Source of the DNA: Petrosia ficiformis | Lineage: Eukaryota; Porifera; Demospongiae; Haplosclerida; Petrosiidae | Assembly: GCA_947044365.1 (NCBI GenBank) | Contig: OX345636.1 | Location: 4,236,001-4,300,000 of the forward strand | Length of the DNA stretch: 64,000 nt | Reading direction: 5' to 3' | Part shown: piece by piece, positions 45,496 to 57,736 of the stretch | Layout: each line of letters begins with the position of its first letter | Numbering within the stretch: the stretch's first letter is position 1 | Notes under the pieces: generated by a model | The model's input: only the letters and a program-made list of their open reading frames with translations | Database searches by the model: none | Told to the model about the DNA's origin: nothing | Position numbers and translations under genes: made by a program

Positions 45496-46094
45496 CCCTT
45501 AGAGGACTGAGCTTGTTTTTCAAAATTCTTCCCATTTCCAATACTGGAGACTCTATTGCATATATTTGGCCACCGTTCACTTTCTCTAACCCAATCTTGG
45601 CTCCTGTTCTGACATGGAGTACTAATTCTACCCACTTGCTTACCGGGACTTGAAAGTCCCAACTGCTTCGTAGGATTAAATCAAATGCAGTGCTCTCCCG
45701 CTTTTGACTAGAACATGGGGCAAACAAAATGACCCCACTGCATGTTGGCAGCAGCTACACCCACGATTTCAGGTTTTACAGCAAGGTAAATGCCTCAGAA
45801 ACCCACCAGAGAGAGTGGGCGGGGTCACTGAAGCCACAATGGGCGTTTGCAGGGAAGGAGCTGCGCCTCCTTTGAACCCCCATTAATGGGGGGACACCCC
45901 CTTCAAATTCCCCCCCCCCATAGTCGATATTTAGGCCAAAGGGCGGCCAAAAAACATCAATTGTTTTTGGCCATTTCATGGGCTTGTTTCTGACATCAAT
46001 TACAAGCATTTGGAAAGCTTCATAATGCTAGAAACATACTCTGCACCAAGTAGGGGTCAAATGTCACATATATGTGACATCAGTCTTCTAAGGG
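45496..46094. mobile_element. piggyBac-like non-autonomous element with TTAA duplication
   Basis: It is bounded by TTAA at 45492-45495 and 46095-46098. The ends are CCCTTAGAGGACTGA and its inverted form TCAGTCTTCTAAGGG. Ends beginning CCCTTAGA next to TTAA are characteristic of piggyBac. The 599-bp interior is GC-richer than the flanks (CCCCCATTAATGGGGG, GGGCGGGGTC), so it stands out in composition. No transposase; the frames of 60-79 codons inside are accidental. Confidence 0.85.
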
Positions 46095-46098
46095 TTAA

Positions 46099-49000
46099 AA
46101 GAATGGTGATTTACATAAATCAGCTGTTGTTTACATAAACAAACAGTACTAGTTATTTACACAAAAGAGTAGTTATTTATGTAAAAGAATAGTTATTCAC
46201 ACAAAAGAGTAGTTAATTATATAAATAACTGCATGTTTTAATAATTAGAACTACAATTGCAAGCAACTAGACAAACTATATTGTCATAATAAAACAGTAC
46301 CAATATAGAATTTAATACGTATACATTATGACTGCATTTGCAAAAAAAATTGCCCATTTAGTACTACAAGCCATTTCAATTAGCTTATATACTACATATG
46401 TACACTGTAATACTGTCCAATGGATGGGTTAATATACCTATCACATCAACAACTAGATGGTAAGGATAATTAGAAGAAATTACACAAAAATATACGATGA
46501 CAAATATATAGTAAATAGTGAATAAATTAACCTTAATAATGCTATTGCAAGTTTTAAGAATGGTGAGATACTTTCACATTGGTAGGGGCCTATAGAGATA
46601 TATACCACTGTGTCGGATATAATATTGTAAAACATTATTATACTGTGTGTAATTATGTATTCCTTTAATCTATAGAACAACATTGTACATACATTATAAC
46701 AATATTAATAATACTTACAATTATGTGTATTAACTGTAAATTCTTTCGTTCTATGAAATTCACTCCAAAAACAAAATTACTATTTTATTGGTTAGTACAG
46801 TTGCAAGGATTTAACAATTAGTTGGTTATTCAGATTGTTATCGATACACACATGCAAATGCGATAACTACTTTGTACTAATTATAACCAATTAGTCGAGG
46901 AAGTATAATTTTACAGTGCAACCACTTTGTATCTGGCAGCTTTGGCCAACAAAAGTTTGAAACCTGTAAAGTCATAATTTAATTTATTCTAGTGTACATT
47001 TTTATACTTGGTGCACATAATGTCATAGTAACATCATGTATATAGCCACAACAACCTGTATGCCATTGCAATTAGCTTACATACTTAGTTATATTCAGAA
47101 TGTACAGTCCCTTACAGTTTTAAGTTAATGTTCATATAAAGTATTTAATGCTTTCAAGCAGCAATCATAGAACACACCCGTAATTGAATCATTATAGAGT
47201 GTGCTATATACTTCCCATCCTTGAATTCCATAGAAGCAGTTGTGCATGTATCCTTAGAATACTAATACAAAGTGAAATATATCACACTTGATAATACAAT
47301 ACAACATGTATGTAACATTAGGGAAATAATTTATTGATCAGAATAAAAGTTGAAATGTTTGTTAAATTAACTCACTGTAATGCCAAAATATATGACGTCG
47401 TTGCTATCATATTATCATTATTACAGATTTGGAGTTGTTGTCAACTCTTTGCAGGTAGACAGAAGTGAGGGTTGCTATGTGTGTATTTCTAAATATTTAT
47501 CTAGTCATCAGGGGAGCTCCACAATCTGGTCATTGTATAACCATACGTTTCAGTCCGTTTAATCTCCCAACGTATGGCTTGCTATGAAAATGGAGGGACC
47601 ACTCCACCTTTGGAGTCCATTATTTGAGCTTTGTTTATCAAGGCAAACATTAAATCGTTAAATAAATCTTATATTTGTTAGTACAGTTGCATGGAATAGC
47701 ATGAGTTTCAATTTAGTTTGCCACTTGTCATAGAGAAGGGTATGGCTACATGCATGTATGTTACTATTACATATAATGTGCATCAAGTATTGAAAGGTAT
47801 AAATTAAATTATCTTTGTGGGTTTACAAACTGCTCGATACAATTACATGTATTTTAGTATAAATCTTTGACATGAAATATAAGTAGACAGCACCCTATAA
47901 TCATAGTGATTCAACTATAATTGAATATTATTAGTACAAAGCATCTGTGGTATGAAATGTATGTATCCTTAACAACCAACTAATGTTTAAATCCTTGCAA
48001 CTGTGCTAACCACAATATTAGTTATTTTAACTACTTTGTTTTTGTAGTGATAATAGTATTAATAATCAGCATAGACACTAGCATTGTTTTAGTATGACTA
48101 TAGCAGCCACTTTTAGTTAGTCATGCATAGTATACCTAACTTCTCAAACTTTTAGTTTAGTTATAGTTTAGTTAACTGGAAATAATATTAGCTGTACAGT
48201 TTGATTATGATGCATATGGCTGAATATGATTAATTAACCAAGCCAGGATACAACACTAGTGCCAAAATATATTAGCATACATAATTACGTTCTTGATTAT
48301 ATCGCCTGTCTTCCTCTTTAAGGGCATTTACTGGAAGCAGGTGGAACATCACTCTGTGGAAAACCACACCTTGATCTAGAATTGTGCAGTTAATTAAAAA
48401 TTAATGATGATCAAGTTATGAAAAGGTATACTTCAATAAATAACTTCATTACCATTTACAAATTCACAACGTATTTTTACAATATGAAACGTCATTTTAC
48501 TTCATTTCATTGTAAAGTAGTGTGATTTATTTTGAGCTGTGAAATATGAAATCAAGAACCCAAGTATTGTAAAATTCATTGTTTTGGGTTGTAGAAAGCA
48601 AATTTGCAAACCTTGTATCTATGATTTTTTTATCCTGTGACTAAACAGGTTTTGGTTTTAGTTTTAGTTCACTAACTAAAAGTATACATTATTGGCCATT
48701 TTTCATTTTAGTCAGTTATAGTTATTACAGTAGACCTGTAATTTAGTTAACTAAAAGTAAAAATGCCTTACTTAATATATGTTAACATTCTTAATTAATG
48801 AAACTGCTAAGTTTAACTGTTAAAGGGGTTTTAGCTATAGTTATTGTTAACTAAAACAACGTTAACACTAACACACACACACACACAGACACACAACAGC
48901 ATCTGTAATAGTAATAGCCTTGCAATAATTTTAATTATTAATTAAAAACGCCCACCTAAGATTAATTAGGAGAGCACATGTGTATAAGCACATGGTAGGT

Positions 49001-49250
49001 AAAGTTTTCAAGGGAGTAGGATCTTTAGTAATCCAGTAGGAATGAAGTAACTAATTGCTAAATCTATACCATATTCTACTATAATCACAACAGTATAATG
49101 ACTCTGTAGGCCCACATGCTAAAAGAATAACCACAGACCATCAAATAAAACCTGGAAATAAAAAACAAAAGCACTAGAGCTGAAGAGAGACGTATTATGC
49201 CTGTCTAGTTTTTCAAGCTTAGCACTTTAGATATAGATGAGGTGAAGTAA
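46099..49250. repeat. Dense MITE mosaic
   Basis: It includes the CACTCCAAAAACAAAATTAC fragment near 46765, a TACATGCATGTATGTTACT segment near 47750 shared with the long repeat blocks, TTAGTTAACT-rich tracts at 48100-48200 and 48650-48860, and a CA repeat at about 48871-48890. A short piece at 48326-48390 (TTACTGGAAGCAGGTGGAAC) could be an old exon. No gene stands. Confidence 0.5.
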
Positions 49251-49420
49251 ATGTCAGATACTCGTACCACTGAAGCTTCAGAGGAGAAGTTACCTCCTGA
49301 CAGAGAGAGGTCTGTCATTCAGTTTGAAGTCAGTCCCCGTAGGGCCGCCTATATACCTCATTGTCTCAGATTAGATGAAATCTTCTGTACGTTTACAGGC
49401 TTAGCAACACACTGGTACAT
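49251..49420 (+). CDS. Orphan first exon (57 codons) of an unknown gene
   Basis: ATG at 49251 (context GTAAATG) opens MSDTRTTEASEEKLPPDRER, continues with IQFEVSPRRAAYIPHCLRLD and ends at HWY plus AT before a consensus GTAAGT donor. The acidic/basic start followed by a compact Cys/Trp-containing segment looks coding. No downstream exon was found before the convergent PLAT copy 2, whose 3' end starts at 49853, so the rest may have been displaced when that segment inserted. Confidence 0.4.
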
Positions 49421-49852
49421 GTAAGTACTAATATCAAATAACCAGTACTAAGTAATCCATATTTGTCATTGAAGTAATGGCTGTTATGACTTCAAGCAGT
49501 CTCTATATAACAAGTTTTAGTTCCACACAGTCATCCACAAGTGCATTCATTGTAGATTTATTTTCTGCTTGATTAGAAGATGCCCAGCTCAAACAATATA
49601 ATTGCATAGCTGTATAAATGCTAGTCACATATTTATTTGTAATGGGATATGACTGCACTATAATTTTTTTCAAAATATGAAACTCATTTTTAAAAACATA
49701 CTTTCAATTTGTTTACATGTCGTTTGGGGAAAAAAGTTAGAACTGAAACTACATTTTTACAACTATAGCATATGTGATTATAAAAGAAATGAATCATTAA
49801 ACATCATGCAGAATGCACATAGCATTAAAAGCATGCATGTACACATTTTCAG

Positions 49853-50430
49853 TTAATATACAGGGGTTAGTTCAAAACGAAGACGAGTGACATCTTCATG
49901 ATTACCATCAATCCAGTAGTTGACATCAAAGTTACTTGTTGCTGGCTCATAATAATTGCCACTTTTGATGTATGTGACAATTGTCTCGATATTCCAACCA
50001 TCATTGCTATTCTCTACTATAGCAATTGATTCGATATCATATTTCCTTATACATTGATCTGAAAGACTTATCTTCCACAGGTCTCCCTTGTACTTTTCGT
50101 AATCATTTCCTGGGAGGTTTGGAAGAAGATAAAGTTTGGTAACTTTATCAGTTAGTACGATTTCCACAGCATGACCATCACTACTCTCTGCATTATTAAG
50201 TCCTGAAGTGAATGCTATTATGTAGAGAGAGTCCAGACATACTCCTGTACAAGGAAACAAATTATAAACCAGATTATGCAGACATGTTAAGGCATATAAT
50301 AATTATACTTACTAGGATCAATAGATCTTTTTTGTTCACCATTGTCTAGTGAATCAATCACTGGAACAGCTTTAATGATACTGGACAGAGACAAGAGTCC
50401 TAATATAACAAGTATGTTCATGCTTGTCAT
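49853..50430 (-). CDS. Secreted PLAT/LH2-like domain protein, copy 2
   Basis: Exons 50313-50430 (ATG at 50430) and 49853-50244 give 169 residues. The signal peptide is MTSMNILVILGLLSLSSIIK; the PLAT-like domain contains LWKISLSDQ, YDIESIAIVENSNDGWNIE and NYWIDGN. Compared with copies 1 and 3 it lacks four residues where they read DDFLLDYCV (here SDQCIRKYD), and it has a more diverged body, so it is the outlier of the three. The leader-intron donor is at 50607-50612. Upstream the box CGCCTACGTGGGGGAGGGTT matches copy 3, but the intervening TATA-containing piece of copy 3 is missing. Confidence 0.8.
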
Positions 50431-51620
50431 ATTGTGATTATTTGGGAAAAAAATGACTGGCCTTTTTGTGTGTGAATATATCTAATGTTTGGAATAGAAA
50501 TTATGATACTTATTGCATGTACAGTACCACTGCATTAAGTATGGTTACAATAAAGAAAGTCTGTACATTGAGAGTAGTTAACACACAAAGTTAATAATAC
50601 ACATATACTTACTCTGAAATCTTTCGAGAACAACTGGTATCAAATGTGAGTATACGCTCACCGCTCCGCCTACGTGGGGGAGGGTTACATATCAAAAATG
50701 GCGGAAATTTATTTAATTTACAACTTACGACATTAACTGTAAATTCCTTCATTCCATGAAATTCACTGCAAAAACAAAATTGTTAAAATAACTACTCTAC
50801 TGACTACTCGTATTCCATAGCTGCCAACAATTTATTTTACATCTTTGGTGTATTTTGACATTAACTGTTAATTCCTTCATTCTATCAACTGAATATTAGA
50901 TTATGTGTAATTTGACAGTGACATTCAATTCATGTAAAACAATCACAGGAAAACCAAACAGTAAGTAGGCCTACCGTATGCAGGGAGAACAGACTCCGTA
51001 ATTACACTTGACACTGGATTTAGACAAGTTCCGTGTTTACACACAGAAGGATAACGTACAGAGACTCTAAAAGAACGGTTATATCGTAACAGCCCTGTTA
51101 TATTATACTGTCAATTCACCATCTGGTTGTGAAAATTGTCCGTTATCATTTTACTAATGAGCAAGAAACAGGTTTCATCTTTACAATAACGATAAACTTA
51201 TTTGCACCGAATATTTTATTTAAACTGAAAGATCATGTGCCGTCATACCAATTAACTATGAAATCCAAGACGAACCTGCTATCAACTCTAGACAAGTTTT
51301 CAAGACCATGAATGATGTCGAGGATGCTATTAAATATCTGCAAGATAAACATCATCATCCTCTGAAGTTTACAAGTCAGAATCGGTTGAATCTTACAATA
51401 AAAAGGTATTTTAGCATCAATATGCATATTATTATTATTATTGTTATTGTTATTGTGCAATTTATATATATATATATATATATTTATACCTAAAATGAAT
51501 ATTCATCCTTATTATTATTATTATTATTGTTATTGTGCAATTTATATATATATATTTATACCTAAAATGAATATTCATCCTTTGATGTGATAATGTCTAA
51601 ATGACGAATACGCCTGGTAT
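50431..51620. other. Upstream flank and repeats
   Basis: It holds the leader and promoter of PLAT copy 2 to about 50700, then TAACTGTAAATTCCTTC repeats. From about 51421 ATTATTATTGTTATTGTGCA...ATTCATCC occurs twice in a row (51421-51505, 51507-51583) with (TA)n between. Short open frames at 51129-51493 have no motif. Confidence 0.45.
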
Positions 51621-51624
51621 AGCA

Positions 51625-52092
51625 TGACACTGACAGATACCTGAGTAAGATATCCACAAAGCATAACGGGAACAACAACAACTAAATATGACAAAAATAA
51701 GTCACATTACACTGACATATACCTAAGTAAGATATCCACAAAGCATAACGTGAACAACGACAACTAAATATGACAAAAATAATTCACATTACACTGACAG
51801 ATACCTGAGTAAGATATCCACAAAGCATAACATGAACAACGACAACTAAATATCACATAATAATTCACATTACACTGACAGATACCTGAGTAAGATATCC
51901 ACAAAGCATAAGGTGAATAACAACGACTAAATAAGACAAAAATAATTCACATTACACTGACAGAGATACCTGAGTAAGATATCCACAAAGCATAACGTGA
52001 ACAACGACAACTAAATTTGACAAAAATAATTCACATTACACTGACAGATACCTGAGTAAGATATCCACAAAGCATAACATGAACAACGACAC
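51625..52092. repeat. 82-bp satellite, six copies
   Basis: GATATCCACAAAGCATAA starts at 51649, 51731, 51813, 51894, 51979 and 52060, so the period is 81-85 bp. The unit is CACTGACAGATACCTGAGTAAG... with AACAACGACAACTAAATAT. The array runs into the 3' part of a minus-strand coding exon at about 52100. Confidence 0.9.
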
Positions 52093-52124
52093 AGTGACAG
52101 AAAGACATGTCACAGTATGTATAC

Positions 52125-53700
52125 TGACAAATTAGAGAAAGATACTGTGAAAAAGAAGTAATTATAGTCTGCTCATTTTGTGAACGCCACGGCAGTGAAT
52201 GCGTAACAATAACATTTTCATCTTCATGATTGCTTTCATCAGTCATAAGATTGACAGTAACTTTCTTCCAAACTGGTTGTTCAGAGGACTTGACATAACT
52301 TCCTCTCCGATCAAAAAGCTATTGTTAAAAGAGATAGAAAGCACATTAGAAGTCATTGATCTAGTTATGATTATCCTTACTTGGTGATTGCGGGCACATC
52401 CTCTCCTGTCCTTCTTCCTTTTCTTAACTATATCTAATTGTGGTCCAGCTGCTGATAACTCTCTGTAGGAGCGCTTTTGTGTTTCAAAGTGGCGATGAAT
52501 TGCACCTATAATTGTATTTAATACTTTGTCTAGGAAATTATAGAACTTACGATGAAAATCATGAGCATTATAGGTGAACTCTTTCAATTCCTTCTTTATT
52601 TCATCAAATATCCTTTTTTTACATGATCAGCCCTATTGAATAGAAGAAATTAAGAGGATGTATTAACTCGAAAACACAGAATATTTTACTTGCCAAGTTA
52701 ATTATATTTATTACAGTCACAAGCTAAGTCTATCTGAACATATTGGGATATATATAGTTTTAAGTACTTTCAAAATATACACTTAGTACAGTATTCTTAT
52801 TGCACTTGTACCTTTCATTGAAATCAAACTCTTTATCTAGTACAGAGTAGCTTTTTCCTAAAAATTAATGTAAATTAAAATCACATAACTTATACACACC
52901 GGCCATGTAGTAAATCACAGTGAACATAACTTCTTTAAAATTTTGGGTATATATTTCATAGATGTGGAGGAATTTTATTTTTAGTACTATATAGAGTATA
53001 AATGCACTTCACATACCATAATTATAGTATTATAAGTCTCATTAGCAATCCCAGTATAAAGTCATCGACCGCAAGTGTAATATGAGTTTCTTATTATAGT
53101 AATATTGATAGATTTAATAAACCAAAGATACAGAAGTATTTATACAACAAGAGAACATGTGGGTAAACAACAATCAAGTGATATTAATTAACACCTAAAG
53201 TACAAATAATCAAATTAATGTTACACAGCTCTGTATCAGTGGTGGTACACCACAACAAGTAAAATTAATTATCTGAATGTGACTATCTGAACTTCATATT
53301 CTTACAATAAATTACCAGATGCTAACTACATTATAGTTTTAGTTCACTTGTTGAATTACAAGATATCTGGGACTTATATGGCATGCCAATCATTACTGCA
53401 TCAATGTCTCATGCAACGTTAACAGTATATCATTGATACCTCTACTGAAGTATTTAAAACTTACCAACATACCTTCACAACTTTTTTGCTTTTCATACAA
53501 CCAGCATTGTGGTCAAATGCTTGTGATTTCTCCAATGTTTCAATTTTATTTGTCAAAACGTTAATTTGACTGGCTTGATTATCCAGTTTATCCAAGATGG
53601 ACTCTAAAATCTTCTGTTGGTTATTCAGCAACTGCTTAGATGAAATCTCAGCAGTTGAAGAAAATAAAGAAGAACGTGGAGGAGTAGTTGAAACATAGCA
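52125..53700 (-). CDS. Coiled-coil plus basic-region protein, probably transposon-associated (partial, possibly broken)
   Basis: Reading on the minus strand: exon at about 53715-53465 (STTPPRSSLFSSTAEIS, then heptads LLNNQQKILESILDKLDN, donor GTATGT); a middle exon ending at 52551 (KKELKEFTYNAHDFH) with donor GTAAGT; exon 52505-52381 (AIHRHFETQKRSYRELSAAG, then DIVKKRKKDRRGCARN) with donor GTAAGG; and an exon from 52318 down (LFDRRGSYVKSSEQPVW, MTDESNHEDENVIVTHSLPW, RSQ). The last three junctions agree in phase. The KKRKKDRR stretch would bind nucleic acid or act as a nuclear signal. The order coiled coil, basic block, acidic MxDE segment, PWRS is one I associate with transposon-linked proteins of cnidarians and sponges, from memory. 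A TGA at the start of the middle exon and the satellite at the 3' end suggest decay. No start codon settled. Confidence 0.5.
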
Positions 53701-53863
53701 TCTACCAGACGTGGTGATTCAAGATTTCCCGTTCAGTATCGTACTATATTAAGCTTATGTACGTGCACACTGCTACCTTGAAAACGATTATAGATCTACG
53801 TACTCATGATTGAGTACTCCGTCTCGATCTCGTATTATACATGGATCGTATACATCCTCATAG
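53701..53863. promoter_or_regulatory. Short gap between two diverging exon sets
   Basis: About 160 bases separate the minus-strand coiled-coil exon and the plus-strand CxxC exon. TACGTGCAC and two GAT-rich pieces are present; no TATA box. It could be a bidirectional promoter or the middle of a single element. Confidence 0.3.
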
Positions 53864-54072
53864 AAAGATGTTCTGCCCTCACTGCCACAGAATTGCCATA
53901 AGCTGAAGTATTATAACTCAGACAATGACTGTTGGACAGAACAATTACCAAAGATTGTTAAACCAGATGGAAGTAATGTGGAGTCTAGCACAGCAAATGA
54001 TTTAAATGCACTGGACCTGGTAATGCTTCTTCAAAATGAATGTCAGTATCAAGAAGATGACCAAGATGTAAT
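53864..54072 (+). CDS. Exon with a damaged CxxC/H motif, unknown protein
   Basis: After the acceptor CTCATAG the frame KDVLPSLPQNCHKLKYYNSD runs without a stop to the donor GTGAGT at 54073, through NDCWTEQLPKIVKPDG and DLNALDLVMLLQNECQ. In another frame the start is an ATG with MFCPHCHRIAI. A CPHC followed at about ten residues by a His and YY...W is the shape of small zinc motifs at the start of several transposon proteins, so a frameshift between the two frames is likely (near 53900). Ends in phase 2. The rest of the gene is not found, although an open stretch at about 55092-55265 (ELELIDCEQSVQS) could be a later exon. Confidence 0.4.
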
Positions 54073-56597
54073 GTGAGTATCTATCTCATAGCTTTTGATG
54101 CAGGCATGTGGAAATTGAATTGTGACGCATTTATTTTATTATAATTATTCAATAATAATTATTATTGGTTTTAATTGTATTATGTATTCCTTCAATCTAT
54201 AAAACAACATTGTACATAAATTATAACAATATTAACAATACTTACAATCATATTTATTAACTGTAAATTCCTTCATTCCATGAAATTCACTGCAAAAACA
54301 AAATTGTGTTAAAATAACTACTCTATTGATTTCATAGCTGCCAACAATTTATTTAATTTACAACTTATGTGTATTTTGACAGTAACTGTAAATTTTTTTA
54401 TTCTATCAACTGATTATTAAATTATGTGTAATTTGGTATATTATAATTATGTATGTGTATATTGTAACTGAAACTGTAGATAATAAGTATTGTAATGTAA
54501 TTTCGCAAACATCCTGATTTGATATCTAGTACTACAAAATAATTACTAATAATTACTTATTAGAAATCATAATAACACTATTACTGTTTCAGAAGGATTG
54601 AATAGCAAATCTTTCACTACATCTAGCTAGAACACTAGTATTATGATACATCAACATGCCATTCTAATCTCAATTTTAACATGCTCTAAACTAACTTCAA
54701 AGGAATATCAAATGGTAGTAACTTGAACGAAAATACCACACTAGCACATCAAACACAGCACCAGGATTATGGACAATAGAATGTTGACATACGACAACCA
54801 CATTGGTAATCCGCAAGACCTGATTTGTAGTAATTAAGTAGGTCTGTACTTCCATTGCCATCTTTGTCTACTTATGTAAGACAGTAAGTTAAAGAGTTAT
54901 TTATAATTGTATATCGTTAGCATTGTTATTAAGGTGTGGTTATTTACATTAAAAGTATGGTTATTTACATAAATCAGCTCTCGTTTACATGAGCACAGGA
55001 TTAAATTGGACATAAAAATTCCTCACATCCTAATTTTGATCACAAATGTGAACAACTTTTTAATTATAACATACATATTGTTTTCACTGCAAAAATATGC
55101 CACTCTGAATTAGAACTTATTGATTGTGAACAATCTGTTCAATCATTCACTTTTAGTACTCCTCATTTTCAATCAAGAACAAGAAGCAGTACTGTGCAAA
55201 TTGATACTTTGCTAGGCAAGTGGGATCAACGTTGTACATTACAAACTTCTCATAATATACTGTAGTAGATTTAGATTTAAATTATAAAATGTTATTATAC
55301 TGTTTGTAATTATGTATTCCAGTCTATAAACAACATTGTACATATATTATAACAATATTAACAATACTTACAATTTATATATGTATTAACTGTAAATTCT
55401 TTCATTCCATGATATTCACTGCAAAAACAAAATTGTTAAAATAACTACTCTACGGTCTACTCATATTACATATTTACCTAATTAATTTACAACTTTTGTG
55501 TATTTTGACAGTAACTGTAAATTCCTTCATTCTATAACCTGAATATTAGATTATGTGTAATTTGACAGTGACATTCAATCCATGTAAAACAATACTATTG
55601 TAACTGCAATTGTAGATAATAAATATTGTAATGTAATCTCACAAACATCATGATTTCATGTCTTGTACTACAAAATAATTACTTGTGCGATTGAAATCAC
55701 TATAACACCATTACTCTTCAGAGGCATGTAATAGCAAATCTTTTACTACATCTAGCTAGAAAAAGTATTATGATACATCAACAAGCTATTGTAATCTCTA
55801 TTTTAACATGCTCTAAGCTAACTTCAAAGGAATATCAAAGGGTAGACACTTGAACGAAAATACCGCCCTAACATATCAAACAGAGCATTTGGATTATGGA
55901 CAATAGAATGTTGACATACCACAACCACATTGTAACAATATTAACAATATTTTCAATTATATGTATTAACTGTAAATTCCTTCGTTCCATGAAATTCACT
56001 GCAAAAACAAAATTGTTAAAATAACTACTCAAATTCCATAGCCGCCCACAACTTACGTGTATTTTGATATTAACTGTAAATTCCTTCGTTCCTTGCAAAA
56101 ACAAAATTGTGTTAAAATAACTACTCTACTGTCTGCTCTTATTCCATAGCTACCAACAATTAATTTAACCTACGTGTATTTTTACAGTAACTGTAAATTC
56201 CTTCATTCTATAAGCTAAATATAAGATAATGTACAATTTGACAGTGACATTCAATCTATGTACAACAATACTATTAACACATTGTATATCATATGTATCA
56301 GAGAATACTGGATGGCCACCCATAATTCTTACTGTCTACTCATATTACATAGCTACATATACAATTTATTTAATTTACAACTATTGTGTAACTGTAAATT
56401 CCTTCATTATATATATCACCTGAATTTTAGAATATGTGTAATTTGATAGTGACATTCAATCCATGTAAAACAATTCTATTAACATATTGTATATTATATG
56501 TATGTGTATATTGTATCGACAACTGTAGATAATAAATATTGTAATGTAATTTCGCAAACATCATGATTTGATGTCTGATACTACAAAATAATTACAT
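54073..56597. repeat. Arrayed TAACTGTAAATTCCTTCATTC / CACTGCAAAAACAAAATTG elements
   Basis: The same composite, TTCACTGCAAAAACAAAATTG with TTAAAATAACTACTC and then TGTAAATTCCTTCATTC, appears at about 54250, 55390, 55975 and, shortened, 56090 and 56390, so this region grew by repeated insertion or local duplication. An open stretch of about 57 codons (55092-55265) is the only coding-like part. No full gene. Confidence 0.6.
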
Positions 56598-57140
56598 GTG
56601 CAACGAGTGCTGTCGGGACGGGACCCTCGCATATGTGGCAAAGTAATACAAAGCACTACAATTTTTTTCTAAACATAATAAAGTTTCTGTATGAAACAAA
56701 CAATACTTTTGTTACATGGAACACACATAAATTCGAGAAAACATTTATGAGCCTTAAAACTGTTATAACTTATATCCTAAATAAGAATATCCTACATCTT
56801 ATTCTTTGTTTTCCTTCGAAAAACAACGAAGAAGTTCTCAAGTCACTGTGTGAAAACGTATTCACGTGTTTAGTATGCACGTACGTGCACATACCTGTAG
56901 GTGGAGCTAGGTAGCTTTCTCTATTTTGCATTAATGGTGGTGCAGTAGCAACCAGTACCTCCAATGTTTTTGATTTGAAGTGTTTCTTGGCTAGCGACAG
57001 CCATGAAACAGGATCACTTGTGTTTGCGTGTCCGTATATACTCTCGTTATGGCCTTCGTTTCATCTTAAAGTTGTGAATGGTAACTGTGAGTTATAAAAA
57101 TTGTCGTAACTTTAGAACCAAAAAGTTTTAAAAGAATTTT
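56598..57140. mobile_element. TIR element with exon-like core, inverted copy 2
   Basis: Reverse-complement relative of 43509-44141. On the minus strand DPVSWLSLAKKHFKSKTLEV continues without a stop to ESYLAPPTG and a GTATGT donor, so this copy keeps an open exon where copy 1 has stops. Its outer end GGGACCCTCGCATATGTGG matches copy 1's CACATAGGCGAGGGTCCC. Confidence 0.6.
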
Positions 57141-57736
57141 TAGGCTGCCTTATTTTTCATTGTATCATTTGAAGTCTATACCAGTACCCCGCATTTGAAT
57201 TGTCAATTTTTACCACTCATGATTGCCGTTTCACCACTTTCAGAATACGTCTGGTAGCAAAAGAGCACATGGAAACACAACTCATTTTGTTTGAAGGCTA
57301 TAACTGTCGAATCACAGCTTGAAAGGAAGTACAATTGAAGTAATGGCTGTTACGACTTCGAGCAGTCTCTATAATTGTAACAAGTTTTAGTTCCACACAG
57401 TCATCCACGACTGCATTCATTGTAGATTTATTTTCTGCTTGATTAGAAGATGGCCAGCTCAAGCAATATAGCTAATTGCACAGCTGTATAAATGCTAGTT
57501 ACATATTTATTTTTAACGGGATATGACTGAACTATATTTTTCAAATTATGAAACTCATTTAGAAAAAAAATACTTCCAATTTCTTTACATGACATTTGGG
57601 AGAAAAAAATTTAAAACTGAAACTACATTTTTACAACTATACTATATAGCATATGTGATTATAAAAGAAATATATAAAAAATTAAACATCATGCAGAATG
57701 CACATACATTAAATGAATGCATGCACACATTTTCAG
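57141..57736. other. 3' flank of PLAT copy 3
   Basis: From about 57340 it matches the 49490-49850 segment (ATGGCTGTTA(C/T)GACTTC, TTTAGTTCCACACAGTCATC), so the duplicated segment extends well past the gene. 57445-57530 also matches 28540-28630 downstream of copy 1. Confidence 0.6.

Noticed and set aside
45488..46009. Genes in the GC-rich segment at 45.5-46.0 kb
   Set aside because: The segment is bounded exactly by piggyBac-like ends; its frames are accidental.
51625..52092. CRISPR-like array of 82-bp units
   Set aside because: Same reason: no constant repeat/variable spacer pattern.
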